Virus record (IMG/VR): IMGVR_UViG_3300033143_002548
Location: 1-35,290 of that record
Strand: one strand, 5' to 3'
Length of the DNA: 35,290 bases
Source: a virus
A program made the position numbers and the translations under genes. The notes under the pieces were generated by a model. That model saw only the letters and a program-made list of their open reading frames with translations, was not told the DNA's origin and ran no database searches. How positions within the stretch are numbered: position 1 is the stretch's first letter; every line of letters begins with the position of its first letter. Positions 28,683 to 35,290 of the stretch are shown here, in pieces.

Positions 28683-28858
28683 AGCCGGGCTGCACGCTAT
28701 GCCAAGGGCTGATAACCACGGACGGGCACAAGCGGATACCGTGCCGGTTCTGCGGGTTTCTGTTTCCACGGCAAGCGCCGTTCGAAGCGAACCGCCCGCA
28801 CATCCGGGCCGCAATGTGGTTCCCGCACATGCCGCGTAGGTTCAAGGGGTCGACATGA
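28679..28858 (+). CDS. Zinc-ribbon small protein, 59 aa
   Basis: C5/C8 (CTLC) and C22/C25 (CRFC) form a zinc ribbon in a basic, aromatic protein ending PHMPRRFKGST. Overlaps both neighbours by 4 nt (ATG 28679). Position between helicase loader and cytosine methyltransferase gives no clear role. Confidence 0.6.
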   Translation: MKPGCTLCQGLITTDGHKRIPCRFCGFLFPRQAPFEANRPHIRAAMWFPHMPRRFKGST

Positions 28859-29889
28859 ACGAACTGTCATTGTTCTCCGGCGCGGGCGGCGGACTGCTCG
28901 CAACGCAACACATGCTGAATTGGAGGAGTGTGGGCTATGTCGAAAACGACACGTACTGCCAAGGAATACTTGCCCGACGGACGGAAGACGGGCTTCTGCA
29001 TAGCGCCCCCATCTTTGGGGATATCCGGCGATTTAACGAAGACGGATGGGCCGACGCGTATCAGGGAATGGTTGACGTCATCAGCGCAGGATTCCCATGC
29101 CAGCCGTTTTCGGTCGCCGGGAAGCAAGCGGGAGAAGATGACGAGCGGAACATGTGGCCTGCAACGATCGAATGCATTCGTCTGGTACGACCGCGCTTTG
29201 CGTTTCTGGAAAACGTGCCAGGGTTGCTTGCTTCCGGATACTTCGGACAGGTACTCGGAGACTTGGCCAAAACGGGGTACGATGCGGAATGGTGTGTGCT
29301 GGGCGCGGACGATGTTGGTGCCCCACACAGGCGGAAAAGGTTGTGGATCTTGGCCTACGCCAACGAAGCAGGACGGGGAGAACAACGCCGGCCCGAGCCA
29401 GTGGGGCCGGAACAGCGACCCGCTGAACGTGGCCGTTCATCGTGGTGGAACATCGACCCGGCGGACATACCCGACGCCGAGAGCGGAGGACAGTCAATGC
29501 GCGGGCGGACACAGAGGGAAGCCCGACACGCTACATGCACAAGGGAAAATATGGGCAAGCCCGAAGGCGAGCGCAAGCGGCCCGGACTACGCACGGAAGA
29601 ACCGCCCGAACAGCGGGAGCGACGATCTGGCGACGCAGGTTCGCGGGCAACTGAATCCGGGGTGGGTAGAATGGCTGATGGGGTGGCCGATAGGCTGGAC
29701 TTCACTCGAACCATTGCCGACGGACCGCTTCCGCGCGTGGCTACGGGGGTCCAGAATCGAGCCAGCCGATTGAAGGCCGTTGGCAACGGGCAGGTTCCGG
29801 CGACAAACGCGGCAGCATTTGAAGTCCTCGACAAGGCAAGGTGCGAGAAGCAGGACAGACACGAAAAACAAGAGGAGCGGAACACATGA
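28855..29889 (+). CDS. dcm: DNA cytosine-5 methyltransferase (Dcm-type), 344 aa
   Basis: Transfers a methyl group from SAM to C5 of cytosine in DNA. Motif I is LFSGAGGGL (6-14), motif IV GFPCQPFS with catalytic C82, motif VI ENV (119-121), motif VIII GAPHRRKRLWILA (155-167), and motif X RLKAVGNGQVP (about 305-315). Between VIII and X the target-recognition region is Arg/Glu-rich and low in complexity. The overlapping frame there has its own Dcm-like signatures. ATG 28855 overlaps the upstream stop. It likely modifies phage DNA against restriction. Confidence 0.9.
   Translation: MNELSLFSGAGGGLLATQHMLNWRSVGYVENDTYCQGILARRTEDGLLHSAPIFGDIRRFNEDGWADAYQGMVDVISAGFPCQPFSVAGKQAGEDDERNMWPATIECIRLVRPRFAFLENVPGLLASGYFGQVLGDLAKTGYDAEWCVLGADDVGAPHRRKRLWILAYANEAGRGEQRRPEPVGPEQRPAERGRSSWWNIDPADIPDAESGGQSMRGRTQREARHATCTRENMGKPEGERKRPGLRTEEPPEQRERRSGDAGSRATESGVGRMADGVADRLDFTRTIADGPLPRVATGVQNRASRLKAVGNGQVPATNAAAFEVLDKARCEKQDRHEKQEERNT
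28928..29773 (+). other. Overlapping +1 frame carrying a second Dcm-type C-terminal signature
   Basis: This frame is open for 281 codons inside the methyltransferase gene. From about 29240 it reads SETWPKRGTMRNGVCW, from 29348 SWPTPTKQDGENN, further on YPTPRAED, and from 29645 GQLNPGWVEWLMGWPIGW then TSLEPL. These are familiar features of the C-terminal region of another class of phage cytosine methylases. It would be entered from the methylase frame by a +1 (or -2) shift. It may be an ancestral frame, a shifted product or compensating sequence errors. Confidence 0.6.
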
Positions 29890-30731
29890 AAATCGAATGG
29901 CCACACGGCCCTCTGCGATGGGAACAAGACGGGGCTCTTCATATATCGGTGCCGTTCACGTGGAACGTGCGTTCTCTTGTCGAAGAACTAAAAACCCCAG
30001 ACCTATTCGGGCGGACCGTTGTCGTGGGGGGGCCTGCGGTGCTTCTGATGCCAGAAGCCTTTGACGGAATTGATGGCGTGGTTGTCGGCTTGTGTGTTCC
30101 GGGAGTGTTGCAACGGGTAAACCGTTGGGCAACACGAACAACGACTGGATGTCCGAATAAGTGCGGGTTTTGTGCTGTGCCCATCATCGAAGGGGGGTTG
30201 ATCGAATTAGGCGACTGGCCCGATCTGCCGATTGTGTGCGATAACAATTTACTTGCGGCGTCGTCGGCTCATTTTGGCAAGGTGTGCGACCTGCTCGAAA
30301 AGCATCCGTGGTCGGACTTCAACCAAGGGCTTGACGCCCGGCTGCTTACGGATCACCACGCGGAAAGATTAGCCCGGTTGCCTGGTTGCATTGTGCGCCT
30401 TGCGTGCGACAGTGTTGACGTTATAGACGAATGGGATCAAGCGTTCTTTCGATTAACTCGCGCAGGTTTTCCGAAGTCGCGCATTCGGTCATACGTGTTG
30501 ATCGGGTTTGGAACCGGCATCGAGGATGCGTGGGAGCGATGCGAGTTTGTGCAAGAGCGCGGAGTGCGGGCGTTGCCCCAGTGGTATCATCCGCTGGATG
30601 CGACAGAATACGGAAGAGTGCTTCCGGCGCAGGCGGATCATGGGTGGACAAAGAAAGACCAAGCGAGGATCATGGGGTACTACTACAAACACAGAGGCAA
30701 GAAGCCGCAACGAGGGGAAGCGAAGACATGA
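29886..30731 (+). CDS. Radical SAM enzyme, 281 aa
   Basis: The cluster motif CPNKCGFC (C89, C93, C96; CxxxCxxC) binds the [4Fe-4S] cluster that cleaves SAM to a 5'-deoxyadenosyl radical. The N-terminus has a VVVGGPAVLL strand as in B12-domain-like radical SAM proteins, but there is no full cobalamin domain. Later DFNQGLDARLL and RSYVLIGFGTGIEDAWERCEF fit the barrel. The substrate is unknown. Its coupling to the methyltransferase (ATG 29886 overlaps its stop) suggests nucleic-acid modification, but this is inference. Confidence 0.85.
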   Translation: MKIEWPHGPLRWEQDGALHISVPFTWNVRSLVEELKTPDLFGRTVVVGGPAVLLMPEAFDGIDGVVVGLCVPGVLQRVNRWATRTTTGCPNKCGFCAVPIIEGGLIELGDWPDLPIVCDNNLLAASSAHFGKVCDLLEKHPWSDFNQGLDARLLTDHHAERLARLPGCIVRLACDSVDVIDEWDQAFFRLTRAGFPKSRIRSYVLIGFGTGIEDAWERCEFVQERGVRALPQWYHPLDATEYGRVLPAQADHGWTKKDQARIMGYYYKHRGKKPQRGEAKT

Positions 30732-31330
30732 GAACAGAGACAACAATCGCATGGCTGGCCGTGGCGTTTCTCGCGACGTGCCTGTTGGGGTGTGGCGGGT
30801 GCGCAAGCGTGCCAACGGGGCCGCAACCCATCCCGGAACCCGTCCCGCCAGCGGACATGGGCCCTATCCCGGAACCGCCGCCCGACGTGGCGAGCGAACA
30901 GCGCGGGCCGAAGTGTATCCCGCTGCCGGGCACGGATACGGGCTCGGTCACGATCCACACGTTCGACATGGCCCCGCCGAAACGTGCAGGGGGCAAGTTG
31001 GAAAACTTCGTACTTGCCCTGCGCGGCCCCGGCATCAAGCGCATGGCCGTCATCAACATGGCGAACAATAACCGTACGCGGTCAATACGGCTGCTCATGC
31101 AGAGCCAAGCGGGAACGTGGGACAAGCGCAACGCGCACAGCAACTATCTTCCCGGCTGGCATACGTGGCGCATCGAATGGGAACCCGGCGAGTCAAGAGT
31201 ATACCTTGACGGTAAATTGATCGGCAAGGGAAAGCACCGCGGTCAGCCTACGGAAGCATGGGCCGGGACGTGGGATGGCAGGCGCTGGTGGCCCGGTGTG
31301 TGGCGCGGGTTGAAAGGTGGTGACTTGTGA
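30728..31330 (+). CDS. Lipoprotein with concanavalin/LamG-like C-terminus, 200 aa
   Basis: A lipobox (LLGC, Cys22) follows a hydrophobic signal. A Pro-rich linker spans about 30-58. The C-terminal domain contains PGWHTWRIEWEPGESRVYLD and GKLIGK, the pattern of LamG/GH16-like jelly-roll folds that bind sugars. It should be lipid-anchored in the envelope with a carbohydrate-binding head. Superinfection exclusion or envelope modification are possible roles. ATG 30728 overlaps the radical SAM stop. Confidence 0.65.
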   Translation: MRTETTIAWLAVAFLATCLLGCGGCASVPTGPQPIPEPVPPADMGPIPEPPPDVASEQRGPKCIPLPGTDTGSVTIHTFDMAPPKRAGGKLENFVLALRGPGIKRMAVINMANNNRTRSIRLLMQSQAGTWDKRNAHSNYLPGWHTWRIEWEPGESRVYLDGKLIGKGKHRGQPTEAWAGTWDGRRWWPGVWRGLKGGDL

Positions 31331-31710
31331 GAACATGGACGTCGTGGGTTTCGGCTATCCTGTTAGTGGTTGGCGTTTTGTTGCTGACTCAGAAGCATTG
31401 GAACCACCCAGCCCTCGAACCACTGCCGGTTGTCTGTACGGCAGAACCAACGCACGCGCCGGGATTAGAACCGGGCCGGGTAGCTGCGGAATTAGAGCCG
31501 ACTCGGTTTCGCACATTCGCTTCGATGTTTTCCGGTTGCTCTGCCTTGCAACGGATAGACGTATCTCAGTGGGGGATGGCCGACGGACCCGAACCGCCCA
31601 CAATCCAGTCAAAGGCACCGCGCCAGCCACAAGCAACCGGTGACGACGTGCTTGATTTCTTGGCTCGGTTGAGCCGCGAAGAGAACCAACGGATGGAGGC
31701 AGCGGAATGA
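31327..31710 (+). CDS. Membrane-anchored protein with one BspA-type repeat, 127 aa
   Basis: One transmembrane helix (about 6-20, SWVSAILLVVGVLLL) is followed by a Pro-rich linker and then TRFRTFASMFSGCSALQRID with VSQWG, a single DUF285-type repeat like those in the exported protein at 4319-5719. The C-terminus is acidic. Start GTG 31327 overlaps the lipoprotein stop (GTGA). It is probably in the inner membrane with the repeat on the periplasmic side. Confidence 0.6.
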   Translation: MRTWTSWVSAILLVVGVLLLTQKHWNHPALEPLPVVCTAEPTHAPGLEPGRVAAELEPTRFRTFASMFSGCSALQRIDVSQWGMADGPEPPTIQSKAPRQPQATGDDVLDFLARLSREENQRMEAAE

Positions 31711-31880
31711 TATGGCAAGAAATAGTTGGCGCGGGCCTAATGATCGGCCCGTTTGTAGCGTTGATGTTGTGGCTCTTGTGCGTCAGTTGCGGCGGGAAGG
31801 CGGCTGCAATTGCGGGGACGCTACTTGCAATCATGGGGATCGGTGCTGCGTTGTTCGGTTCGCCGATGTGGGGCTTGTGA
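31707..31880 (+). CDS. Small two-helix membrane protein, 57 aa
   Basis: Two hydrophobic segments (IVGAGLMIGPFVALMLWLL and AAAIAGTLLAIMGIGAALFG) flank a short CGGKA loop. ATG 31707 overlaps the upstream stop. It is the last gene of the rightward operon, 25 bp from the end of the convergent HNH gene. The layout is holin-like, but no lytic gene is beside it; function not assigned. Confidence 0.55.
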   Translation: MIWQEIVGAGLMIGPFVALMLWLLCVSCGGKAAAIAGTLLAIMGIGAALFGSPMWGL

Positions 31881-31881
31881 A

Positions 31882-31911
31882 CAATGACAAACCCGCCGAC
31901 CATCGTCATTG
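31882..31911. terminator. Inverted repeat between convergent operons
   Basis: CAATGAC (31882-31888) and GTCATTG (31905-31911) are perfect complements with a 16-nt loop. The repeat sits precisely between the end of the rightward operon (31880) and the end of the HNH gene (31906). There is no T-run in either direction, so a weak bidirectional terminator or RNA end-protecting hairpin is only a possibility. Confidence 0.35.
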
Positions 31912-32271
31912 ACACCCGCGCGCAGCAGCCTTACGCTTCGCCTTGAAGTGGTATTCCCACGACGCTTGTATGCCGCGAATGGTTGCGCTCAGGTTGTCGT
32001 TGTACACCCGCCAGTTCTTGCCGTGCCCCACGAGCCAATGATGGACGCGGCATAGCGTTATCAGGTTGTCGGGTTCGCATGCCAAGCCCGGCGCAACGTG
32101 GACGGGAACGCGGTGGTGTACGTCATTCGCCCGCCCGAAAAACGAGGGCTTGACCCCGCACAACGCGCAAACGGGCTTGCCCTTGCGGTGCTTGTTCTTG
32201 GCCCGTGTGACTTGATACTCGGTCCACGGGTGGGCAATCACGTTCTTTATTCTGTCGGTTCGTGCTTCCAT
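31906..32271 (-). CDS. HNH endonuclease, 121 aa
   Basis: Zinc-structured HNH nuclease: C35/C38 (CALCG), DVHHRVPV (H52/H53), N69, then LCRVHH (C74, H77). Phage HNH proteins next to terminases often assist cos cleavage or packaging and require the large terminase. ATG 32271 follows GGAGGCGGTGAC and lies 1 nt after the terminase TGA. The longer frame from 32355 lacks support. The last ~25 residues are very basic (KAKRKAAARG). Confidence 0.85.
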   Translation of the reverse strand: MEARTDRIKNVIAHPWTEYQVTRAKNKHRKGKPVCALCGVKPSFFGRANDVHHRVPVHVAPGLACEPDNLITLCRVHHWLVGHGKNWRVYNDNLSATIRGIQASWEYHFKAKRKAAARGCQ

Positions 32272-32272
32272 G

Positions 32273-34222
32273 TCACCGCCTCCTAATGTTGATCTTCCGT
32301 TTGATAAACGGCTCGGGCGCGTTGCCCGCCGCCTTCTTTGCCGTCCGTGGTTCATACGCCGCCGCCGCCGTCACGACTTCTTGCTCCGGCTTCAACGACA
32401 TGCACCGCTTGACGTTCGCGATGGCCAGCGCGTACACGATGCAGTCAAGGTAATGGTTCGCCGCAAATCCGGGCCGCGTAACCCACCGCGTGACGCGCTT
32501 GCCCCCGCGACTCTTCCGGGAAACCTCATGTTCGCTCTGCATGTGGCGGTCAAAAACCGCGTCACGGTCGGCAGGGAGGTGGAACCGGACGGGGTCGCTC
32601 TGGTCGCGCCGGTTGATGCGATAGTAAATCATGCGCTTCCAATACGCCGTATTGAGCAAGTAGCCGCGTGCGCTGCCCGGCAACGGCTTCCCCTTGGCGT
32701 CCTTGTCGAGCAACGTCACGCGGTGCGGTTCAAGCACGCGTGTCCGGGTATATACCTGTTCATCCTCGCCGAGCACAACAGTCATCAGCGGTTCGCCCCG
32801 GCAGAATTCTTTGATGTCTTTCGGCTTGAACCTTCCGTCAATCGCGCCCGCCGCGACGTGCATGCTTTTCCCCGACGGGTGCAAGAACGTGGTTGACCTC
32901 AGCCACGCCTTCAACTCGTGTTCGTTGCCCACAATGCCCCACGCAATCACCCACACCTCGGACGCCGCGCCGAGCCCGATCACAACATAGTGGACCTGTT
33001 CAAGTCGAACGTCGGAACCGAGAAACAGAACCTTGACGCCTTCCGGGATCTGGTTCCGGGAGTACGTTGTCGGGCTCAATTTCGATACGGCGTCAAGCGT
33101 CTCCGCCGTTATCAACACGCTTCCCAGGTCATCCATGTCGCACGGCAACGCAAGCCACGAACGGACAAAGTCGGCTATGTTTTCCGGGTCGCCCGATATC
33201 TTGGCGCGCAGATACACCGCCGCGATCTCACCGAACTTGCAAGAGTCCCACGGCGCATAGATGCTCGGCAGGTAGAACGTTTCCCACCGGGCACCGGGGT
33301 TGAGTGCCTCCCACTTTCCCCGCGCCAGCATCTCCGGCAGGTGTCGGTCAAGAATCTTGCCGCCGCAGTCTTGGCATTCATACCAGCCATGATCCGGCAA
33401 GTCGCGTATCGCCATGTCTTTCGGCCAGCGCATCTGTTTCCATTCGAGGCCAATCCGCTTCCTGCAATGCGGGCACGGCACGCGGAACAGCCACACGGTT
33501 GACGTGCCGTCGGGTTCCCATGCAGAGACATTCCACAACTCTTCACCCGTGGCCTCGTCGTTTTTCGGCTTGAGCCCGACGGTATTCCAGAACGCATCCT
33601 TGCGCGTGCGTGGTGTGGACGCCGACACGATCTTGTGATTGCTGTACGACTTCGTTCTGTTGTCAACCGTGGCCGACGATCCGCGCTCAAACAAGGATTC
33701 CTCATCCTTGAACACGTTGCGGATCGGGTGGCTGCGCTGCGTGGATTCCGAACCCGCCCACCCGAAATAGAACGTCATGCGGTCGAGCGTGTATTCAAGG
33801 ACGTTGAAGTCGTGCGAAGCCCCCGTCTTGTGCCGCCGGATCGCGGGGCTATCGTTGATGAACGGTTGCAACCGCCCCTTGCTCACGCGCTTGCAGAAGT
33901 CCTGCGTCGGCCCCATGTACATCGTCGGACCCGGATGCAGGTCAATCGTGTAGCCCATCATCAAAAACATGGCCGTCGTCTTCGCGGACTGCGTGCCGAA
34001 GCAGAGCTTGATCCGCTGGATGCGCGGGTCGATGTAGCGGTTCACAATAAATCTCAGGTACGGCGTGTACTTGAACCGGAACGGCCCGGACAATTGCGAT
34101 TGCCGATTGGTCAGCGTGACGTTGCGCTCGGCCCATGCGTCAACCTGTTCGAGCTTAGGGGGCACCATGGCCCGCGTGAATGATTCGACGATTTGAACGC
34201 TGAGCGATTTCTCTTCATTCAT
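32273..34222 (-). CDS. Terminase large subunit (lambda gpA-like), 649 aa
   Basis: The packaging motor and cos-cleaving nuclease. The ATPase region has GTQSAKTT (76-83) as Walker A and NVFKDEES (169-176) as the Walker B acidic pair. A CPHC...CQDC zinc site (250-253, 283-286) is usual in the gpA family. The C-terminal nuclease starts near FLGSDVRLEQVHYVV. Length is close to lambda gpA (641 aa). ATG 34222 is chosen because it overlaps the small subunit stop by 8 nt; the frame upstream of it is an Arg-rich shadow of that gene. Confidence 0.93.
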   Translation of the reverse strand: MNEEKSLSVQIVESFTRAMVPPKLEQVDAWAERNVTLTNRQSQLSGPFRFKYTPYLRFIVNRYIDPRIQRIKLCFGTQSAKTTAMFLMMGYTIDLHPGPTMYMGPTQDFCKRVSKGRLQPFINDSPAIRRHKTGASHDFNVLEYTLDRMTFYFGWAGSESTQRSHPIRNVFKDEESLFERGSSATVDNRTKSYSNHKIVSASTPRTRKDAFWNTVGLKPKNDEATGEELWNVSAWEPDGTSTVWLFRVPCPHCRKRIGLEWKQMRWPKDMAIRDLPDHGWYECQDCGGKILDRHLPEMLARGKWEALNPGARWETFYLPSIYAPWDSCKFGEIAAVYLRAKISGDPENIADFVRSWLALPCDMDDLGSVLITAETLDAVSKLSPTTYSRNQIPEGVKVLFLGSDVRLEQVHYVVIGLGAASEVWVIAWGIVGNEHELKAWLRSTTFLHPSGKSMHVAAGAIDGRFKPKDIKEFCRGEPLMTVVLGEDEQVYTRTRVLEPHRVTLLDKDAKGKPLPGSARGYLLNTAYWKRMIYYRINRRDQSDPVRFHLPADRDAVFDRHMQSEHEVSRKSRGGKRVTRWVTRPGFAANHYLDCIVYALAIANVKRCMSLKPEQEVVTAAAAYEPRTAKKAAGNAPEPFIKRKINIRRR

Positions 34223-35087
34223 CCGCTTGCCTGCGTTCGACTTCCGGCATCTTCGCCGGGTCCATACTCGTGAGCGTGTCCCGGCATGCCTCCTCGATGA
34301 TCCGCAACGCGTCCGGCAGCTTCGCCTGGTCTCTGAGATACGGAGCCAACAGCGTGGCAACGTGCGTCGGGATTTCAAGAACGGAGTCCCGCACCCATAC
34401 CGCAATACTCGACCATAACGCCTCGACCTCGCGGGCGTCAATCAACACCCCGCGCTCACGCTCAAACTCTAGAAATTTCAGTTCGGTGTCGCGCAACAGC
34501 CGCGTGAGCTTGGCCTGCATCTCGCGCAAGCTCTCGATCTTCGCCCGACGCGCCGCCGATATCACCTTACCCGCGCCTTCCACATCGTCGAGGCTCGCGC
34601 CCTCAGTTTTCAACAGCCGCACGAGTTGACGCCCGACTTCCGCCTCCGTCCAGCGCAACCGTTCAAGCGCACCGTCGAGTCCCTGCTTGGTGAGCAAGTC
34701 TTCCTCGATCCCGGCGGCGGCGAGCTTGGTCAGCGCGTCGGCTTCATCTGTCCGCGCTGCTTTCCGCCCGCGCTTGCCTTTGGAGAGAGGTGTTGCGGTC
34801 ACGCTCTCGGCGGCGGTATCCAACGCGGCCACCGAAAGCGCATCCGTGTACGGCGACTTTCGCCCGTGATCCGCCATCCACACAAGCGCCGCGTCCGGGT
34901 CAACGGCCCACCGCGTGCGCCCACCTGTCGGTGCATACGGAACCCGAACCGCAGGCAACCCGGCGGCCAGCCATTTCTTGATCGTGCAGAGCCCGACGCC
35001 GAGCAACTCGACCAGCTCGTCAAGCGTCACCGTGCCGGGCTTGGCTTTCGCCAGCCGCTTCCTCGGTTTGCCCTTTGGGATTGTCAC
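34215..35087 (-). CDS. Terminase small subunit (Nu1-like), 290 aa
   Basis: An N-terminal helix-turn-helix (residues 20-48, VTLDELVELLGVGLCTIKKW with LAAGLPAVR) is the Nu1/MerR-like DNA-binding motif that recognises the packaging site. A longer helical region (about 175-215) then suits oligomerisation and contact with the large subunit. At 290 aa it is longer than Nu1 (181 aa). Start GTG 35087 follows GGGGGAGG at 10 nt. Immediately followed by gpA-like terminase. Confidence 0.8.
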   Translation of the reverse strand: MTIPKGKPRKRLAKAKPGTVTLDELVELLGVGLCTIKKWLAAGLPAVRVPYAPTGGRTRWAVDPDAALVWMADHGRKSPYTDALSVAALDTAAESVTATPLSKGKRGRKAARTDEADALTKLAAAGIEEDLLTKQGLDGALERLRWTEAEVGRQLVRLLKTEGASLDDVEGAGKVISAARRAKIESLREMQAKLTRLLRDTELKFLEFERERGVLIDAREVEALWSSIAVWVRDSVLEIPTHVATLLAPYLRDQAKLPDALRIIEEACRDTLTSMDPAKMPEVERRQADE

Positions 35088-35290
35088 AAGTCAAGAACCT
35101 CCCCCACCGCAAGAAAGCGCCCGGTGAGTGCCGAACGCTAGCGGCCTATACCAGCGTATAGGTGCGCCTGCAATCGCCGTGCCAGCGCGCGACCAGACCC
35201 CGCCGCGCGGACGCCTACCTTTTGTCCGTGTGTGTAGCACAACCCTTTGGGCGGTATTTATCAAAATTGCCAAACTCCACCCAGCATGAC
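35088..35290. promoter_or_regulatory. Non-coding region upstream of terminase, hairpin and weak promoter
   Basis: No convincing gene. CCTATAC (35145-35151) and GTATAGG (35156-35162) form a perfect 7-bp hairpin with loop CAGC. On the minus strand TTGCAG (35173-35168), 17 nt, then TATAGG (35150-35145) could be a late promoter overlapping the hairpin. In lambda the cos site occupies the same place before Nu1, so packaging signals may lie here. No cohesive-end sequence could be identified. Confidence 0.4.

Noticed and set aside
32272-32355. Upstream extension of the HNH gene
   Set aside because: The extension is Arg-rich shadow of the terminase C-terminus; ATG 32271 has a strong GGAGGCGGTGAC and fits right after the terminase stop.
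34223-34441. N-terminal extension of the large terminase frame
   Set aside because: The extra residues are Arg-rich shadow of the small terminase gene; ATG 34222 with an 8-nt overlap gives the expected gpA length and start.
35091-35273. 60-aa minus-strand frame upstream of the small terminase
   Set aside because: Arg/Gly-rich, no good ribosome-binding site, and it covers the hairpin and promoter-like region; probably non-coding.
1-35290. Terminal direct repeats indicating a circularly complete contig
   Set aside because: The first and last bases show no shared sequence, and the left end cuts a gene, so completeness is not supported.

Overview
The window is a tailed-phage (siphovirus-type) genome or prophage segment, gene-dense and GC-rich, with a lambda-like late gene set and a large accessory and replication region. 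No rRNA, tRNA, CRISPR array, insertion sequence or integrase was recognised. Both ends are open. At the left edge a tail-assembly chaperone reading frame runs off the window, so tape measure and tail-tip genes should lie beyond it. At the right edge about 200 bp of non-coding DNA precedes the small terminase gene.

Layout. (1) 35087-31906, minus strand: small terminase (Nu1-like), large terminase (gpA-like) and an HNH endonuclease. (2) 24329-31880, plus strand: an early operon of small, often zinc-ribbon, proteins, a DNA methyltransferase (DPPY type), a replication initiator with an embedded iteron array that looks like a lambda-type origin, a DnaC-like helicase loader, a cytosine-C5 methyltransferase, a radical SAM enzyme, a lipoprotein and two small membrane proteins. 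(3) 24085-24328: divergent control region with a 10-bp inverted repeat. (4) 24084-14446, minus strand: a second early operon with a pentapeptide-repeat protein, a DnaJ-type zinc protein, RecT annealase, a RecB/Cas4-like nuclease, a coiled-coil partner, a run of about 18 tiny accessory genes with repeated junction sequences, an ASCH protein, a DUF1064-type nuclease and a zinc-ribbon protein. A terminator-like hairpin closes it. (5) 14340-1, minus strand: gpW-like connector, portal, fused protease/major capsid protein with a nested in-frame start, a decoration-like protein, then seven consecutive genes whose products begin with Sec-type signal sequences, a lysis-like trio, head-tail and tail completion proteins, a tail-tube-like protein and the frameshifted tail chaperone.

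The logic is that of a cos-type lambdoid morphogenesis pathway combined with RecT/nuclease recombination and O/P-like initiation. Unusually, the whole early region sits between the terminase/HNH genes and the gpW/portal genes. Genes are mostly joined by 4-nt ATGA/GTGA overlaps, which implies translational coupling.

The host cannot be read directly. The signal-peptide proteins with BspA-type (DUF285-like) repeats and the phage-fibre-like sequences fit a Gram-negative host, perhaps from the Planctomycetes-Verrucomicrobia-Chlamydiae (PVC)/Kiritimatiellota-type groups, but this is only inference. No repressor or integrase was identified, so lysogeny is undecided.
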